A stretch of DNA of 64,000 bases from Euonymus europaeus (taxonomy: Eukaryota > Streptophyta > Magnoliopsida > Celastrales > Celastraceae), in assembly GCA_963580455.1 (NCBI GenBank), contig OY756968.1, forward strand, positions 24,893,996 through 24,957,995, in the 5' to 3' direction. Below, in pieces: positions 22,701 to 34,780 of this stretch. Below the pieces are notes generated by a model. The model did not search any database, was not told the DNA's origin, and worked only from the letters and a program-made list of their open reading frames with translations. The translations under genes were made by a program, and so were the position numbers. The first letter of the stretch is position 1. Each line of letters begins with the position of its first letter.

Positions 22701-24540
22701 TCTTTACGTAAACGGTTTTATGAATATCCGTTGACTCCGAGTTCTGAATTCGGTGATTTTTAGCTTGATTTCACACTACTTTTCGAGCTCTACAATCCTG
22801 ACATTTCGGATTTTGATTTCAGAATTCGTGGCTAATAGGTATCGTTTCACGTAGTTAGCCGCGAAATGTGGTTTCTTTACGTAAACGGTTTTATGAATAT
22901 TCGTTGACTCCGAGTTCTGAATTCGGTGATTTTTAGTTGATTTCACACTAATTTTCGAGCTGTACAATCCTGGCATTTCGGATTTTGATTTCAGATCTCG
23001 TGGCTAGTTGGTCTTGTTTCACCTAGTTAGCCGCGAAATGTGGTTTCTTTACGTAAACGGTTTTATGAATATCCGTTGACTCCGAGTTCTGAATTCGGTG
23101 ATTTTTAGCTTGATTTCACACTACTTTTCGAGCTCTACAATCCTGGGGTTTCGGATTTTGATTTCAGAACTCGTGGCTAGTAGGTTTCGTTTCACCTAGT
23201 TAACCGCGAAATGTGGTTTCTTTATGTAAACGGTTTTATGAATATCCGTTGACTCCGAGTTCTGAATTCGGTGATTTTTAGCTTGATTTCACACTAATTT
23301 TCGAGCTCCACAATGCTGGTGTTTCGGATTTTGATTTCAGTACTCGTGGCTAGTAGGTCTCGTTTCACCTAGTTAGCCGCGAAATGTGGTTTCTTTACGT
23401 AAACGGTTTTATGAATATTCGTTGACTCCGAGTTCTGAATTCGGTGATTTTTAGCTTGATTTCACACTACTTTTCGAGCTCTACAATCCTGGCGTTTCGG
23501 ATTTTGATTTCAGAACTCGTGGCTAGAAGGTCTCGTTTCACCTAGTTAGCCGCGAAATGTGGTTTCTTTACGTAAACGGTTTTATGAATATCTGTTGACT
23601 CCGAGTTCTGAATTCGGTGATTTTTAGCTTGATTTCACACTACTTTTCGAGCTCTACAATCCTGGCATTTCGGATTTTGATTTCAGAACTCGTGGCTAGA
23701 AGGTATCGTTTCACCTAGTTAGCCGCGAAATGTGGTTTCTTTACGTAAACGGTTTTATGAATATTCGTTGACTCCGAGTCCTGAATTCGGTGATTTTTAG
23801 CTTGATTTCACACTACTTTTCGAGCTCTACAATCCTGACATTTCGGATTTTGATTTCAGAACTCGTGGCTAATAGGTCTCGTTTCACGTAGTTAGCCGCG
23901 AAATGTGGTTTCTTTACGTAAACGGTTTTATGAATATTCGTTGACTCCGAGTTCTGAATTCGGTGATTTTTAGCTTGATTTCACACTAATTTTCGAGCTC
24001 TACAAACCTGGAATTTCGGATTTTGATTTCAGAACTCGTGGCTAGTTGGTCTTGTTTCACCTAGTTAGCCGCGAAATGTGGTTTCTTTACGTAATCGGTT
24101 TTATGAATATCCGTTGACTCCGAGTTCTGAATTCGGTGATTTTTAGCTTGATTTCACACTACTTTTCGAGCTCTACAATCCTGGCATTTCGGATTTTGAT
24201 TTCAGAACTCGTGGCTAGTAGGTCTCGTTTCACCTAGTTAGCCGCGAAATGTGGTTTCTTTATGTAAACGGTTTTATGAATATCCATTGACTCCGTGTTC
24301 TGAATTCGGTGATTTTTAGATTGATTTCACACTACTTTTCGAGCTCTACAATCCTGGAGTTTCGGATTTTGATTTCAGAATTCGTGGCTAGTAGGTCTCG
24401 TTTCACCTAGTTAGCCGCGAAATGTGGTTTCTTTATGTAAACGGTTTTATTAATATCCGTTGACTCCGAGTTCTGAATTCGGTGATTTTTAGCTTGATTT
24501 CACACTAATTTTCGAGCTCTACAATCCTGGTGTTTCGGAT
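19701..24540 (+). repeat. zone D: diverged 11-mer (alternating 6- and 5-mer) repeat
   Basis: The GACATTTCGG monomer followed by a CTAATAGG...CACGTAG monomer recurs at about 20,898, 21,935, 22,800 and 23,836, in alternating steps of 6, 5 and 6 monomers. The longer offset is 11 monomers: GAGCTGTAC at 21,055 and 22,957, 1,902 apart because one base is deleted in between. The copies differ at many positions, so this repeat looks older than zones C2 or J. Three single-base deletions lie here (near 20,800, 21,033 and 22,935). Confidence 0.72.
20800..22935 (+). other. three 172 bp monomers in zone D
   Basis: One base is missing at GGTTTTTTACG (about 20,800), TTTTTAGTTGTTTTCAC (about 21,033) and TTTTTAGTTGATTTCAC (about 22,935). 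The last two probably descend from one event. The deletions shift register and join minus-strand frames into the longest stop-free stretches in the window (20,874-21,065 and 22,776-22,976), which I do not regard as genes. Confidence 0.85.
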
Positions 24541-26985
24541 TTTGATTTCAGAACTCGTGGCTAGTAGCTCTCGTTTCACCTAGTTAGCCGCGAAATGTGG
24601 TTTCTTTATGTAAACGGTTTTATGAATATTCGTTGACTCCGAGTTCTGAATTCGGTGATTTTGAGCTTGATTTCACACTACTTTTCGAGCTCTACAATCC
24701 TGGTGTTTCGGATTTTTATTTCAGAACTCGTGGCTAGTAGGTCTCGTTTCACCTAGTTAGCCGCGAAATGTGGTTTCTTTACGTAAACGGTTTTATGAAT
24801 ATCTTTTGACTCCGAGTTCTGAATTCGGTGATTTTTAGCTTGATTTCACACTACTTTTCGAGCTCTACAATCCTGGCATTTCGGATTTTGATTTCAGAAC
24901 TCGTGGATAGAAGGTCTCGTTTCACCTAGTTAGCCGCGAAATGTGGTTTCTTTACGAAAACTGTTTTATGAATATTCGTTGACTCCGAGTTCTGAATTCG
25001 GTGATTTTTAGCTTGATTTCACACTACTTTTTGAGCTCTACAATCCTGGGGTTTCGGATTTTTATTTCAGAACTCGTGGCTAGTAGGTCTCGTTTCACCT
25101 AGTTAGCAAAGAAATGTTGTTTCTTTACGTAAACGGTTTTATGAATATCTGTTGACTCCGAGTTCTGAATTCGGTGATTTTTAGCTTGATTTCACACTAC
25201 TTTTTGAGCTCTACAATCCTGGTGTTTCGGATTTTCATTTCAGAACTCGTGGCTAGTAGGTCTCGTTTCACCTAGTTAGCCGCGAAATGTGGTTTCTTTA
25301 CGTAAACGGTTTTATGAATATCCGTTGACTCCGAGTTCTGAATTCGGTGATTTTTAGCTTGATTTCACTCTACTTTTTCAGCTCTACAATCCTGGCGTTA
25401 CTGATTTTAATTTCAGAACTCGTGGCTAGTAGGTCTCGTTTCACCTAGTTAGCCGCGAAATGTAGTTTCTTTACGTAAACGGTTTTAAGAATATCCGTTG
25501 ACTCCGAGTTTTGAATTCTGTGATTTTTAGCTTGATTTCACACTACTTTTCGAGCTCTACAATCCTGGCATTTCGGATTTTGATTTCAGAACTCGTGGCT
25601 AGTAGCTCTCGTTTCACCTAGTTAGCCGCGAAATGTGGTTTCTTTACGTAAAGGGTTTTATGAATATTCGTTGACTCCGAGTTCTGAATTCGGTGATTTT
25701 TAGCTTGATTTCACACTACTTTTCGAGCTCTACAATCCTGGCGTTTCGGATTTTTATTTCAGAACTCGTGGCTAGTAGGTCTCGTTTCACCTAGTTAGCC
25801 GCGAAATGTGGTTTCTTTACGTAAACGGTTTTATGAATATCTTTTGACTCCGAGTTCTGAATTCGGTGATTTTTAGCTTGATTTCACACTACTTTTCGAG
25901 CTCTACAATCCTGGCATTTCGGATTTTGATTTCAGAACTCGTGGCTAGAAGGTCTCGTTTCACCTAGTTAGCCGCGAAATGTGGTTTCTTTACGTAAACT
26001 GTTTTATGAATATTCGTTGACTCCGAGTTCTGAATTCGGTGATTTTTAGCTTGATTTCACACTACTTTTCGAGCTCTACAATCCTGGGGTTTCGGATTTT
26101 TATTTCAGAACTCGTGGCTAGTAGGTCTCGTTTCACCTAGTTAGCCAAGAAATGTTGTTTCTTTACGTAAACGGTTTTATGAATATCTGTTGACTCCGAG
26201 TTCTGAATTCGGTGATTTTTAGCTTGATTTCACACTACTTTTTGAGCTCTACAATCCTGGTGTTTCGGATTTTCATTTCAGAACTCGTGGCTAGTAGGTC
26301 TCGTTTCACCTAGTTAGCCGCGAAATGTGGTTTCTTTACGTAAACGGTTTTATGAATATCCGTTGACTCCGAGTTCTGAATTCGGTGATTTTTAGCTTGA
26401 TTTCACTCCACTTTTTGAGCTCTACAATCCTGGCGTTACTGATTTTGATTTCAGAACTCGTGGCTAGTAGGTCTCGTTTCACCTAGTTAGCCGCGAAATG
26501 TAGTTTCTTTACGTAAACGGTTTTATGAATATCCGTTGACTCCGAGTTTTGAATTCTGTGATTTTTAGCTTGATTTCACACTACTTTTCGAGCTCTACAA
26601 TCCTGGCATTTCGGATTTTGATTTCAGAACTCGTGGCTAGTAGCTCTCGTTTCACCTAGTTAGCCGCGAAATGTGGTTTCTTTACGTAAACGGTTTTATG
26701 AATATTCGTTGACTCCGAGTTCTGAATTCGGTGATTTTTAGCTTGATTTCACACCACTTTTCGAGCTCTACAATCCTGGCGTTTCGGATTTTTATTTCAG
26801 AACTCGTGGCTAGTAGGTCTCGTTTCACCTAGTTAGCCGCGAAATGTGGTTTCTTTACGTAAACGGTTTTATGAATATCTTTTGACTCCGAGTTCTGAAT
26901 TCGGTGATTTTTAGCTTGATTTCACACTACTTTTCGAGCTCTACAATCCTGGCATTTCGGATTTTGATTTCAGAACTCGTGGCTA
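24541..26985 (+). repeat. zone E: 6-mer higher-order repeat, about 2.4 copies
   Basis: A six-monomer unit of 1,038 bp is in tandem. AGTAGCTCTC occurs at 24,563, 25,601 and 26,639; ATCTTTTGAC at 24,801, 25,839 and 26,877; and the unusual GTTAGCAAAGAAATG / GTTAGCCAAGAAATG unit at 25,101 and 26,139. In that unit the usual CCGCGAAATG is changed to CAAAG in one copy and CCAAG in the other, so one was altered after duplication. The third copy breaks off near 26,980. Confidence 0.87.
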
Positions 26986-29900
26986 ATAGGTCTCATTTCA
27001 CGTAGTTAGCCGCGAAATGTGGTTTCTTTACGTAAACGGTTTTATGAATATTCGTTGACTCCGAGTTCTGAATTCGGTGATTTTTAGCTTGATTTCACAC
27101 TAATTTTCGAGCTCTACAATCCTGGCCTTTCGGATTTTGATTTCAGAACTCGTGGCTAGTTGGTCTTGTTTCACCTAGTTAGCCGCGAAATGTGGTTTCT
27201 TTACGTAAACGGTTTTATGAATATCCGTTGACTCCGAGTTCTGAATTCGGTGATTTTTAGCTTGATTTCACACTACTTTTCGAGCTCTACAATCCTGGCA
27301 TTTCGGATTTTGATTTCAGAACTCGTGGCTAGTAGGTCTCGTTTCACCTAGTTAGCCGCGAAATGTGGTTTCTTTACGTAAACGGTTTTATGAATATCTG
27401 TTGACTCCGAGTTCTGAATTCGGTGATTTTTAGCTTGATTTCACACTACGTTTCGAGCTCTACAATCCTGGGGTTTCGGATTTTGATTTCAGAACTCGTG
27501 GCTAGTAGGTCTCGTTTCACCTAGTTAGCCGCGAAATGTGGTTTCTTTACGTAAACGGTTTTATGAATATCCGTTGACTCCGAGTTCTGAATTCGGTGAT
27601 TTTTAGCTTGATTTCACTCTACTTTTTGAGCTCTACAATCCTGGCGTTACTGATTTTGATTTCAGAACTCGTGGCTAGTAGGTCTCGTTTCACCTAGTTA
27701 GCCGCGAAATGTGGTTTCTTTACGTAAACGGTTTTATGAATATCCGTTGACTCCGAGTTCTGAATTCTGTGATTTTTATCTTGATTTCACACTACTTTTC
27801 GAGCTCTACAATCCTGACATTTCGGATTTTGATTTCAGAACTCGTGGCTAATAGGTCTCGTTTCACGTAGTTAGCCGCGAAATGTGGTTTCTTTACGTAA
27901 ACGGTTTTATGAATATTCGTTGACTCCGAGTTCTGAATTCGGTGATTTTTAGCTTGATTTCACACTAATTTTCGAGCTCTACAATCCTGGCCTTTCGGAT
28001 TTTGATTTCAGAACTCGTGGCTAGTTGGTCTTGTTTCACCTAGTTAGCCGCGAAATGAGGTTTCTTTACGTAAACGGTTTTATGAATATCCGTTGACTCC
28101 GAGTTCTGAATTCGGTGATTTTTAGCTTGATTTCACACTACTTTTCGAGCTCTACAATCCTGGCGTTTCGGATTTTGATTTCAGAACTCGTGGCTAGTAG
28201 GTCTTGTTTCACCTAGTTAGCCGCGAAATGTGGTTTCTTTATGTAAACGGTTTTATGAATATCCGTTGACTCCGTGTTTTGAATTCGGTGATTTTTAGAT
28301 TGATTTCATACTAATTTTCGAGCTCTACAATCCTGGAGTTTCGGATTTTGATTTCTGAATTTGTGGCTAGTAGGTCTCGTTTCACCTAGTTAGCCGCGAA
28401 ATGTGGTTTCTTTATGTAAACGTTTTTATGAATATCCGTTGACTCCGAGTTCTGAATTCGGTGATTTTTAGCTTGATTTCACACTAATTTTCGAGCTCTA
28501 CAATCCTGGTGTTTTGGATTTTGATTTCAGAACTCGTGGCTAGTAGGTCTCGTTTCACCTAGTTAGCCGCGAAATGTGGTTTCTTTACGTAAACGGTTTT
28601 ATGAATATTCGTTGACTCCGAGTTCTGAATTCGGTGATTTTTAGCTTGATTTCACACTACTTTTCGAGCTCTACAATCCTGGCGTTTCGGATTTTGATTT
28701 CAGAACTCGTGGCTAGTAGGTCTCGTTTCACCTAGTTAGCCGCGAAATGTGGTTTCTTTACGTAAACGGTTTTATGAATATCTGTTGACTCCGAGTTCTG
28801 AATTCGGTGATTTTTAGCTTGATTTCACACTACTTTTCGAGCTCTACAATCCTGGCATTTCGGATTTTGATTTCAGAACTCGTGGCTAGAAGGTCTCGTT
28901 TCACCTAGTTAGCCGCGAAATGTGGTTTCTTTACGTAAACGGTTTTATGAATATTCGTTGACTCCGAGTTCTGAATTCGGTGATTTTTAGCTTGATTTTA
29001 CACTAATTTTCGAGCTCTACAATCCTGACATTTCGGATTTTGATTTCAGAACTCGTGGCTAATAGGTCTCGTTTCACGTAGTTAGCCGCGAAATGTCGTT
29101 TCTTTACGTAAACGGTTTTATGAATATTCGTTGACTCCGAGTTCTGAATTCGGTGATTTTTAGCTTGATTTCACACTACTTTTCGAGCTCTACAATCCTG
29201 GCCTTTCGGATTTTGATTTCAGAACTCGTGGCTAGTAGCTCTCGTTTCACCTAGTTAGCCGCGAAATGTGGTTTCTTTACGTAAACGGTTTTATGAATAT
29301 TCGTTGACTCCGAGTTCTGAATTCGGTGATTTTTAGCTTGATTTCACACTACTTTTCGAGCTCTACAATCCTGGCGTTTCGGATTTTTATTTCAGAACTC
29401 GTGGCTAGTAGGTCTCGTTTCACCTAGTTAGCCGCGAAATGTGGTTTCTTTACGTAAACGGTTTTATGAATATCCTTTGACTCCGAGTTCTGAATTCGGT
29501 GATTTTTAGCTTGATTTCACACTACTTTTCGAGCTCTACAATCCTGGCATTTCGGATTTTGATTTCAGAACTCGTGGCTAGAAGGTCTCGTTTAACCTAG
29601 TTAGCCGCGAAATGTGGTTTCTTTACGTAAACTGTTTTATGAATATTCGTTGACTCCGAGTTCTGAATTCGGTGATTTTTAGCTTGATTTCACACTACTT
29701 TTCGAGCTCTACAATCCTGGGGTTTCGGATTTTTATTTCAGAACTCGTGGCTAGTAGGTCTCGTTTCACCTAGTTAGCCGCGAAATGTGGTTTCTTTACG
29801 TAAACGGTTTTAAGAATATCTGTTGACTCCGAGTTCTGAATTCGGTGATTTTTAGCTTGATTTCACACTACTTTTCGAGCTCTACAATCCTGGCATTTCG

Positions 29901-32900
29901 GATTTTGATTTCAGAACTCGTGGCTAGAAGGTCTCGTTTCAACTAGTTAGCCGCGAAATGTGGTTTCTTTACGTAAACGGTTTTATGAATATTCGTTGAC
30001 TCCGAGTTCTGAATTCGGTGATTTTTAGCTTGATTTCACACTACTTTTCGAGCTCTACTATCCTGGCATTTCGGATTTTGATTTCAGAACTCGTGGCTAA
30101 TAGGTCTCATTTCACGTAGTTAGCCGCGAAATGTGGTTTCTTTACGTAAACGGTTTTATGAATATTCGTTGACTCCGAGTTCTGAATTCGGTGATTTTTA
30201 GCTTGATTTCACACTAATTTTCGAGCTCTACAATCCTGGCCTTTCGGATTTTGATTTCAGAACTCGTGGCTAGTTGGTCTTGTTTCACCTAGTTAGCCGC
30301 GAAATGTGGTTTCTTTATGTAAACGGTTTTATGAATATCCGTTGACTCCGTGTTTTGAATTCGGTGATTTTTAGATTGATTTCATACTAATTTTCGAGCT
30401 CTACAATCCTGGAGTTTCGGATTTTGATTTCTGAATTTGTGGCTAGTAGGTCTCGTTTCACCTAGTTAGCCGCGAAATGTGGTTTCTTTATGTAAACGTT
30501 TTTATGAATATCCGTTGACTCCGAGTTCTGAATTCGGTGATTTTTAGCTTGATTTCACACTAATTTTCGAGCTCTACAATCCTGGTGTTTTGGATTTTGA
30601 TTTCAGAACTCGTGGCTAGTAGGTCTCGTTTCACCTAGTTAGCCGCGAAATGTGGTTTCTTTACGTAAACGGTTTTATGAATATTCGTTGACTCCGAGTT
30701 CTGAATTCGGTGATTTTTAGCTTGATTTCACACTACTTTTCGAGCTCTACAATCCTGGCGTTTCGGATTTTGATTTCAGAACTCGTGGCTAGTAGGTCTC
30801 GTTTCACCTAGTTAGCCGCGAAATGTGGTTTCTTTACGTAAACGGTTTTATGAATATCTGTTGACTCCGAGTTCTGAATTCGGTGATTTTTAGCTTGATT
30901 TCACACTACTTTTCGAGCTCTACAATCCTGGCATTTCGGATTTTGATTTCAGAACTCGTGGCTAGAAGGTCTCGTTTCACCTAGTTAGCCGCGAAATGTG
31001 GTTTCTTTACGTAAACGGTTTTATGAATATCTGTTGACTCCGAGTTCTGAATTCGGTGATTTTTAGCTTGATTTCACACTACTTTTCGAGCTCTACAATC
31101 CTGGCATTTCGGATTTTGATTTCAGAACTCGTGGCTAGTAGGTCTTGTTTCACCTAGTTAGCCGCGAAATGTGGTTTCTTTATGTAAACGGTTTTATGAA
31201 TATCCGTTGACTCCGTGTTTTGAATTCGGTGATTTTTAGATTGATTTCATACTAATTTTCGAGCTCTACAATCCTGGAGTTTCGGATTTTGATTTCTGAA
31301 TTTGTGGCTAGTAGGTCTCGTTTCACCTAGTTAGCCGCGAAATGTGGTTTCTTTATGTAAACGTTTTTATGAATATCCGTTGACTCCGAGTTCTGAATTC
31401 GGTGATTTTTAGCTTGATTTCACACTAATTTTCGAGCTCTACAATCCTGGTGTTTTGGATTTTGATTTCAGAACTCGTGGCTAGAAGGTCTCGTTTCACC
31501 TAGTTAGCCGCGAAATGTGGTTTCTTTACGTAAACGGTTTTATGAATATTCGTTGACTCCGAGTTCTGAATTCGGTGATTTTTAGCTTGATTTCACACTA
31601 CTTTTCGAGCTCTACAATCCTGGCGTTTCGGATTTTGATTTCAGAACTCGTGGCTAGTAGGTCTCGTTTCACCTAGTTAGCCGCGAAATGTGGTTTCTTT
31701 ACGTAAACGGTTTTATGAATATCTGTTGACTCCGAGTTCTGAATTCGGTGATTTTTAGCTTGATTTCACACTACTTTTCGAGCTCTACAATCCTGGCATT
31801 TCGGATTTTGATTTCAGAACTCGTGGCTAGAAGGTCTCGTTTCACCTAGTTAGCCGCGAAATGTGGTTTCTTTACGTAAACGGTTTTATGAATATTCGTT
31901 GACTCCGAGTTCTGAATTCGGTGATTTTTAGCTTGATTTTACACTAATTTTCGAGCTCTACAATCCTGACATTTCGGATTTTGATTTCAGAACTCGTGGC
32001 TAATAGGTCTCGTTTCACGTAGTTAGCCGCGAAATGTCGTTTCTTTACGTAAACGGTTTTATGAATATTCGTTGACTCCGAGTTCTGAATTCGGTGATTT
32101 TTAGCTTGATTTCACACTACTTTTCGAGCTCTACAATCCTGGCCTTTCGGATTTTGATTTCAGAACTCGTGGCTAGTAGCTCTCGTTTCACCTAGTTAGC
32201 CGCGAAATGTGGTTTCTTTACGTAAACGGTTTTATGAATATTCGTTGACTCCGAGTTCTGAATTCGGTGATTTTTAGCTTGATTTCACACTACTTTTCGA
32301 GCTCTACAATCCTGGCGTTTCGGATTTTTATTTCAGAACTCGTGGCTAGTAGGTCTCGTTTCACCTAGTTAGCCGCGAAATGTGGTTTCTTTACGTAAAC
32401 GGTTTTATGAATATCCTTTGACTCCGAGTTCTGAATTCGGTGATTTTTAGCTTGATTTCACACTACTTTTCGAGCTCTACAATCCTGGCATTTCGGATTT
32501 TGATTTCAGAACTCGTGGCTAGAAGGTCTCGTTTAACCTAGTTAGCCGCGAAATGTGGTTTCTTTACGTAAACTGTTTTATGAATATTCGTTGACTCCGA
32601 GTTCTGAATTCGGTGATTTTTAGCTTGATTTCACACTACTTTTCGAGCTCTACAATCCTGGGGTTTCGGATTTTTATTTCAGAACTCGTGGCTAGTAGGT
32701 CTCGTTTCACCTAGTTAGCCGCGAAATGTGGTTTCTTTACGTAAACGGTTTTAAGAATATCTGTTGACTCCGAGTTCTGAATTCGGTGATTTTTAGCTTG
32801 ATTTCACACTACTTTTCGAGCTCTACAATCCTGGCATTTCGGATTTTGATTTCAGAACTCGTGGCTAGAAGGTCTCGTTTCAACTAGTTAGCCGCGAAAT

Positions 32901-34780
32901 GTGGTTTCTTTACGTAAACGGTTTTATGAATATTCGTTGACTCCGAGTTCTGAATTCGGTGATTTTTAGCTTGATTTCACACTACTTTTCGAGCTCTACT
33001 ATCCTGGCATTTCGGATTTTGATTTCAGAACTCGTGGCTAATAGGTCTCATTTCACGTAGTTAGCCGCGAAATGTGGTTTCTTTACGTAAACGGTTTTAT
33101 GAATATTCGTTGACTCCGAGTTCTGAATTCGGTGATTTTTAGCTTGATTTCACACTAATTTTCGAGCTCTACAATCCTGGCCTTTCGGATTTTGATTTCA
33201 GAACTCGTGGCTAGTTGGTCTTGTTTCACCTAGTTAGCCGCGAAATGTGGTTTCTTTACGTAAACGGTTTTATGAATATCCGTTGACTCCGAGTTCTGAA
33301 TTCGGTGATTTTTAGCTTGATTTCACACTACTTTTCCAGCTCTACAATCCTGGCATTTCGGATTTTGATTTCAGAACTCGTGGCTAGTAGGTCTCGTTTC
33401 ACCTAGTTAGCCGCGAAATGTGGTTTCTTTACGTAAACGGTTTTATGAATATCTGTTGACTCCGAGTTCTGAATTCGGTGATTTTTAGCTTGATTTCACA
33501 CTACTTTTCGAGCTCTACAATCCTGGGGTTTCGGATTTTGATTTCAGAACTCGTGGCTAGTAGGTCTCGTTTCACCTAGTTAGCCGCGAAATGTGGTTTC
33601 TTTACGTAAACGGTTTTATGAATATCCGTTGACTCCGAGTTCTGAATTCGGTGATTTTTAGCTTGATTTCACTCTACTTTTTGAGCTCTACAATCCTGGC
33701 GTTACTGATTTTGATTTCAGAACTCGTGGCTAGTTGGTCTTGTTTCACCTAGTTAGCCGCGAAATGAGGTTTCTTTACGTAAACGGTTTTATGAATATCC
33801 GTTGACTCCGAGTTCTGAATTCGGTGATTTTTAGCTTGATTTCACACTACTTTTCGAGCTCTACAATCCTGACATTTCGGATTTTGATTTCAGAACTCGT
33901 GGCTAGTAGGTCTTGTTTCACCTAGTTAGCCGCGAAATGTGGTTTCTTTATGTAAACGGTTTTATGAATATCCGTTGACTCCGTGTTCTGAATTCGGTGA
34001 TTTTTAGATTGATTTCATACTAATTTTCGAGCTCTACAATCCTGGAGTTTCGGATTTTGATTTCAGAATTTGTGGCTAGTAGGTCTCGTTTCACCTAGTT
34101 AGCCGCGAAATGTGGTTTCTTTATGTAAACGTTTTTATGAATATCCGTTGACTCCGAGTTCTGAATTCGGTGATTTTTAGCTTGATTTCACACTAATTTT
34201 CGAGCTCTACAATCCTGGTGTTTTGGATTTTGATTTCAGAACTCGTGGCTAGTAGGTCTCGTTTCACCTAGTTAGCCGCGAAATGTGGTTTCTTTACGTA
34301 AACGGTTTTATGAATATTCGTTGACTCCGAGTTCTGAATTCGGTGATTTTTAGCTTGATTTCACACTACTTTTCGAGCTCTACAATCCTGGCGTTTCGGA
34401 TTTTGATTTCAGAACTCGTGGCTAGTAGGTCTCGTTTCACCTAGTTAGCCGCGAAATGTGGTTTCTTTACGTAAACGGTTTTATGAATATCTGTTGACTC
34501 CGAGTTCTGAATTCGGTGATTTTTAGCTTGATTTCACACTACTTTTCGAGCTCTACAATCCTGGCATTTCGGATTTTGATTTCAGAACTCGTGGCTAGAA
34601 GGTCTCGTTTCACCTAGTTAGCCGCGAAATGTGGTTTCTTTACGTAAACGGTTTTATGAATATTCGTTGACTCCGAGTTCTGAATTCGGTGATTTTTAGC
34701 TTGATTTTACACTAATTTTCGAGCTCTACAATCCTGACATTTCGGATTTTGATTTCAGAACTCGTGGCTAGAAGGTCTCG
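26986..34780 (+). repeat. zone F: 12-mer plus partial 5-mer plus 12-mer structure
   Basis: A 12-monomer segment at about 28,190-30,310 returns at about 31,131-33,255 (offset 2,941, 17 monomers). Matched markers are AAATGTCG (29,091 and 32,032) and CTCTACTATCC (30,053 and 32,994). Between them, about 30,310-31,130 is a partial copy of the start of the unit: ATTTCTGAATTTG occurs at 28,351, 30,427 and 31,292, steps of 12 and 5 monomers. AAATGAGG at 28,053 returns at 33,762, 33 monomers away. The first 1.1 kb of the zone matches sequence 35 monomers downstream (GGCCTTT at 27,124 and 33,179). Confidence 0.83.

Noticed and set aside
22776..22976. Minus-strand open frame of 66 codons, similar to the one at 20,874
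   Set aside because: It is the same satellite segment 11 monomers away, sharing the TTTTTAGTTG deletion. The similarity of the two frames reflects the higher-order repeat, not conserved protein.
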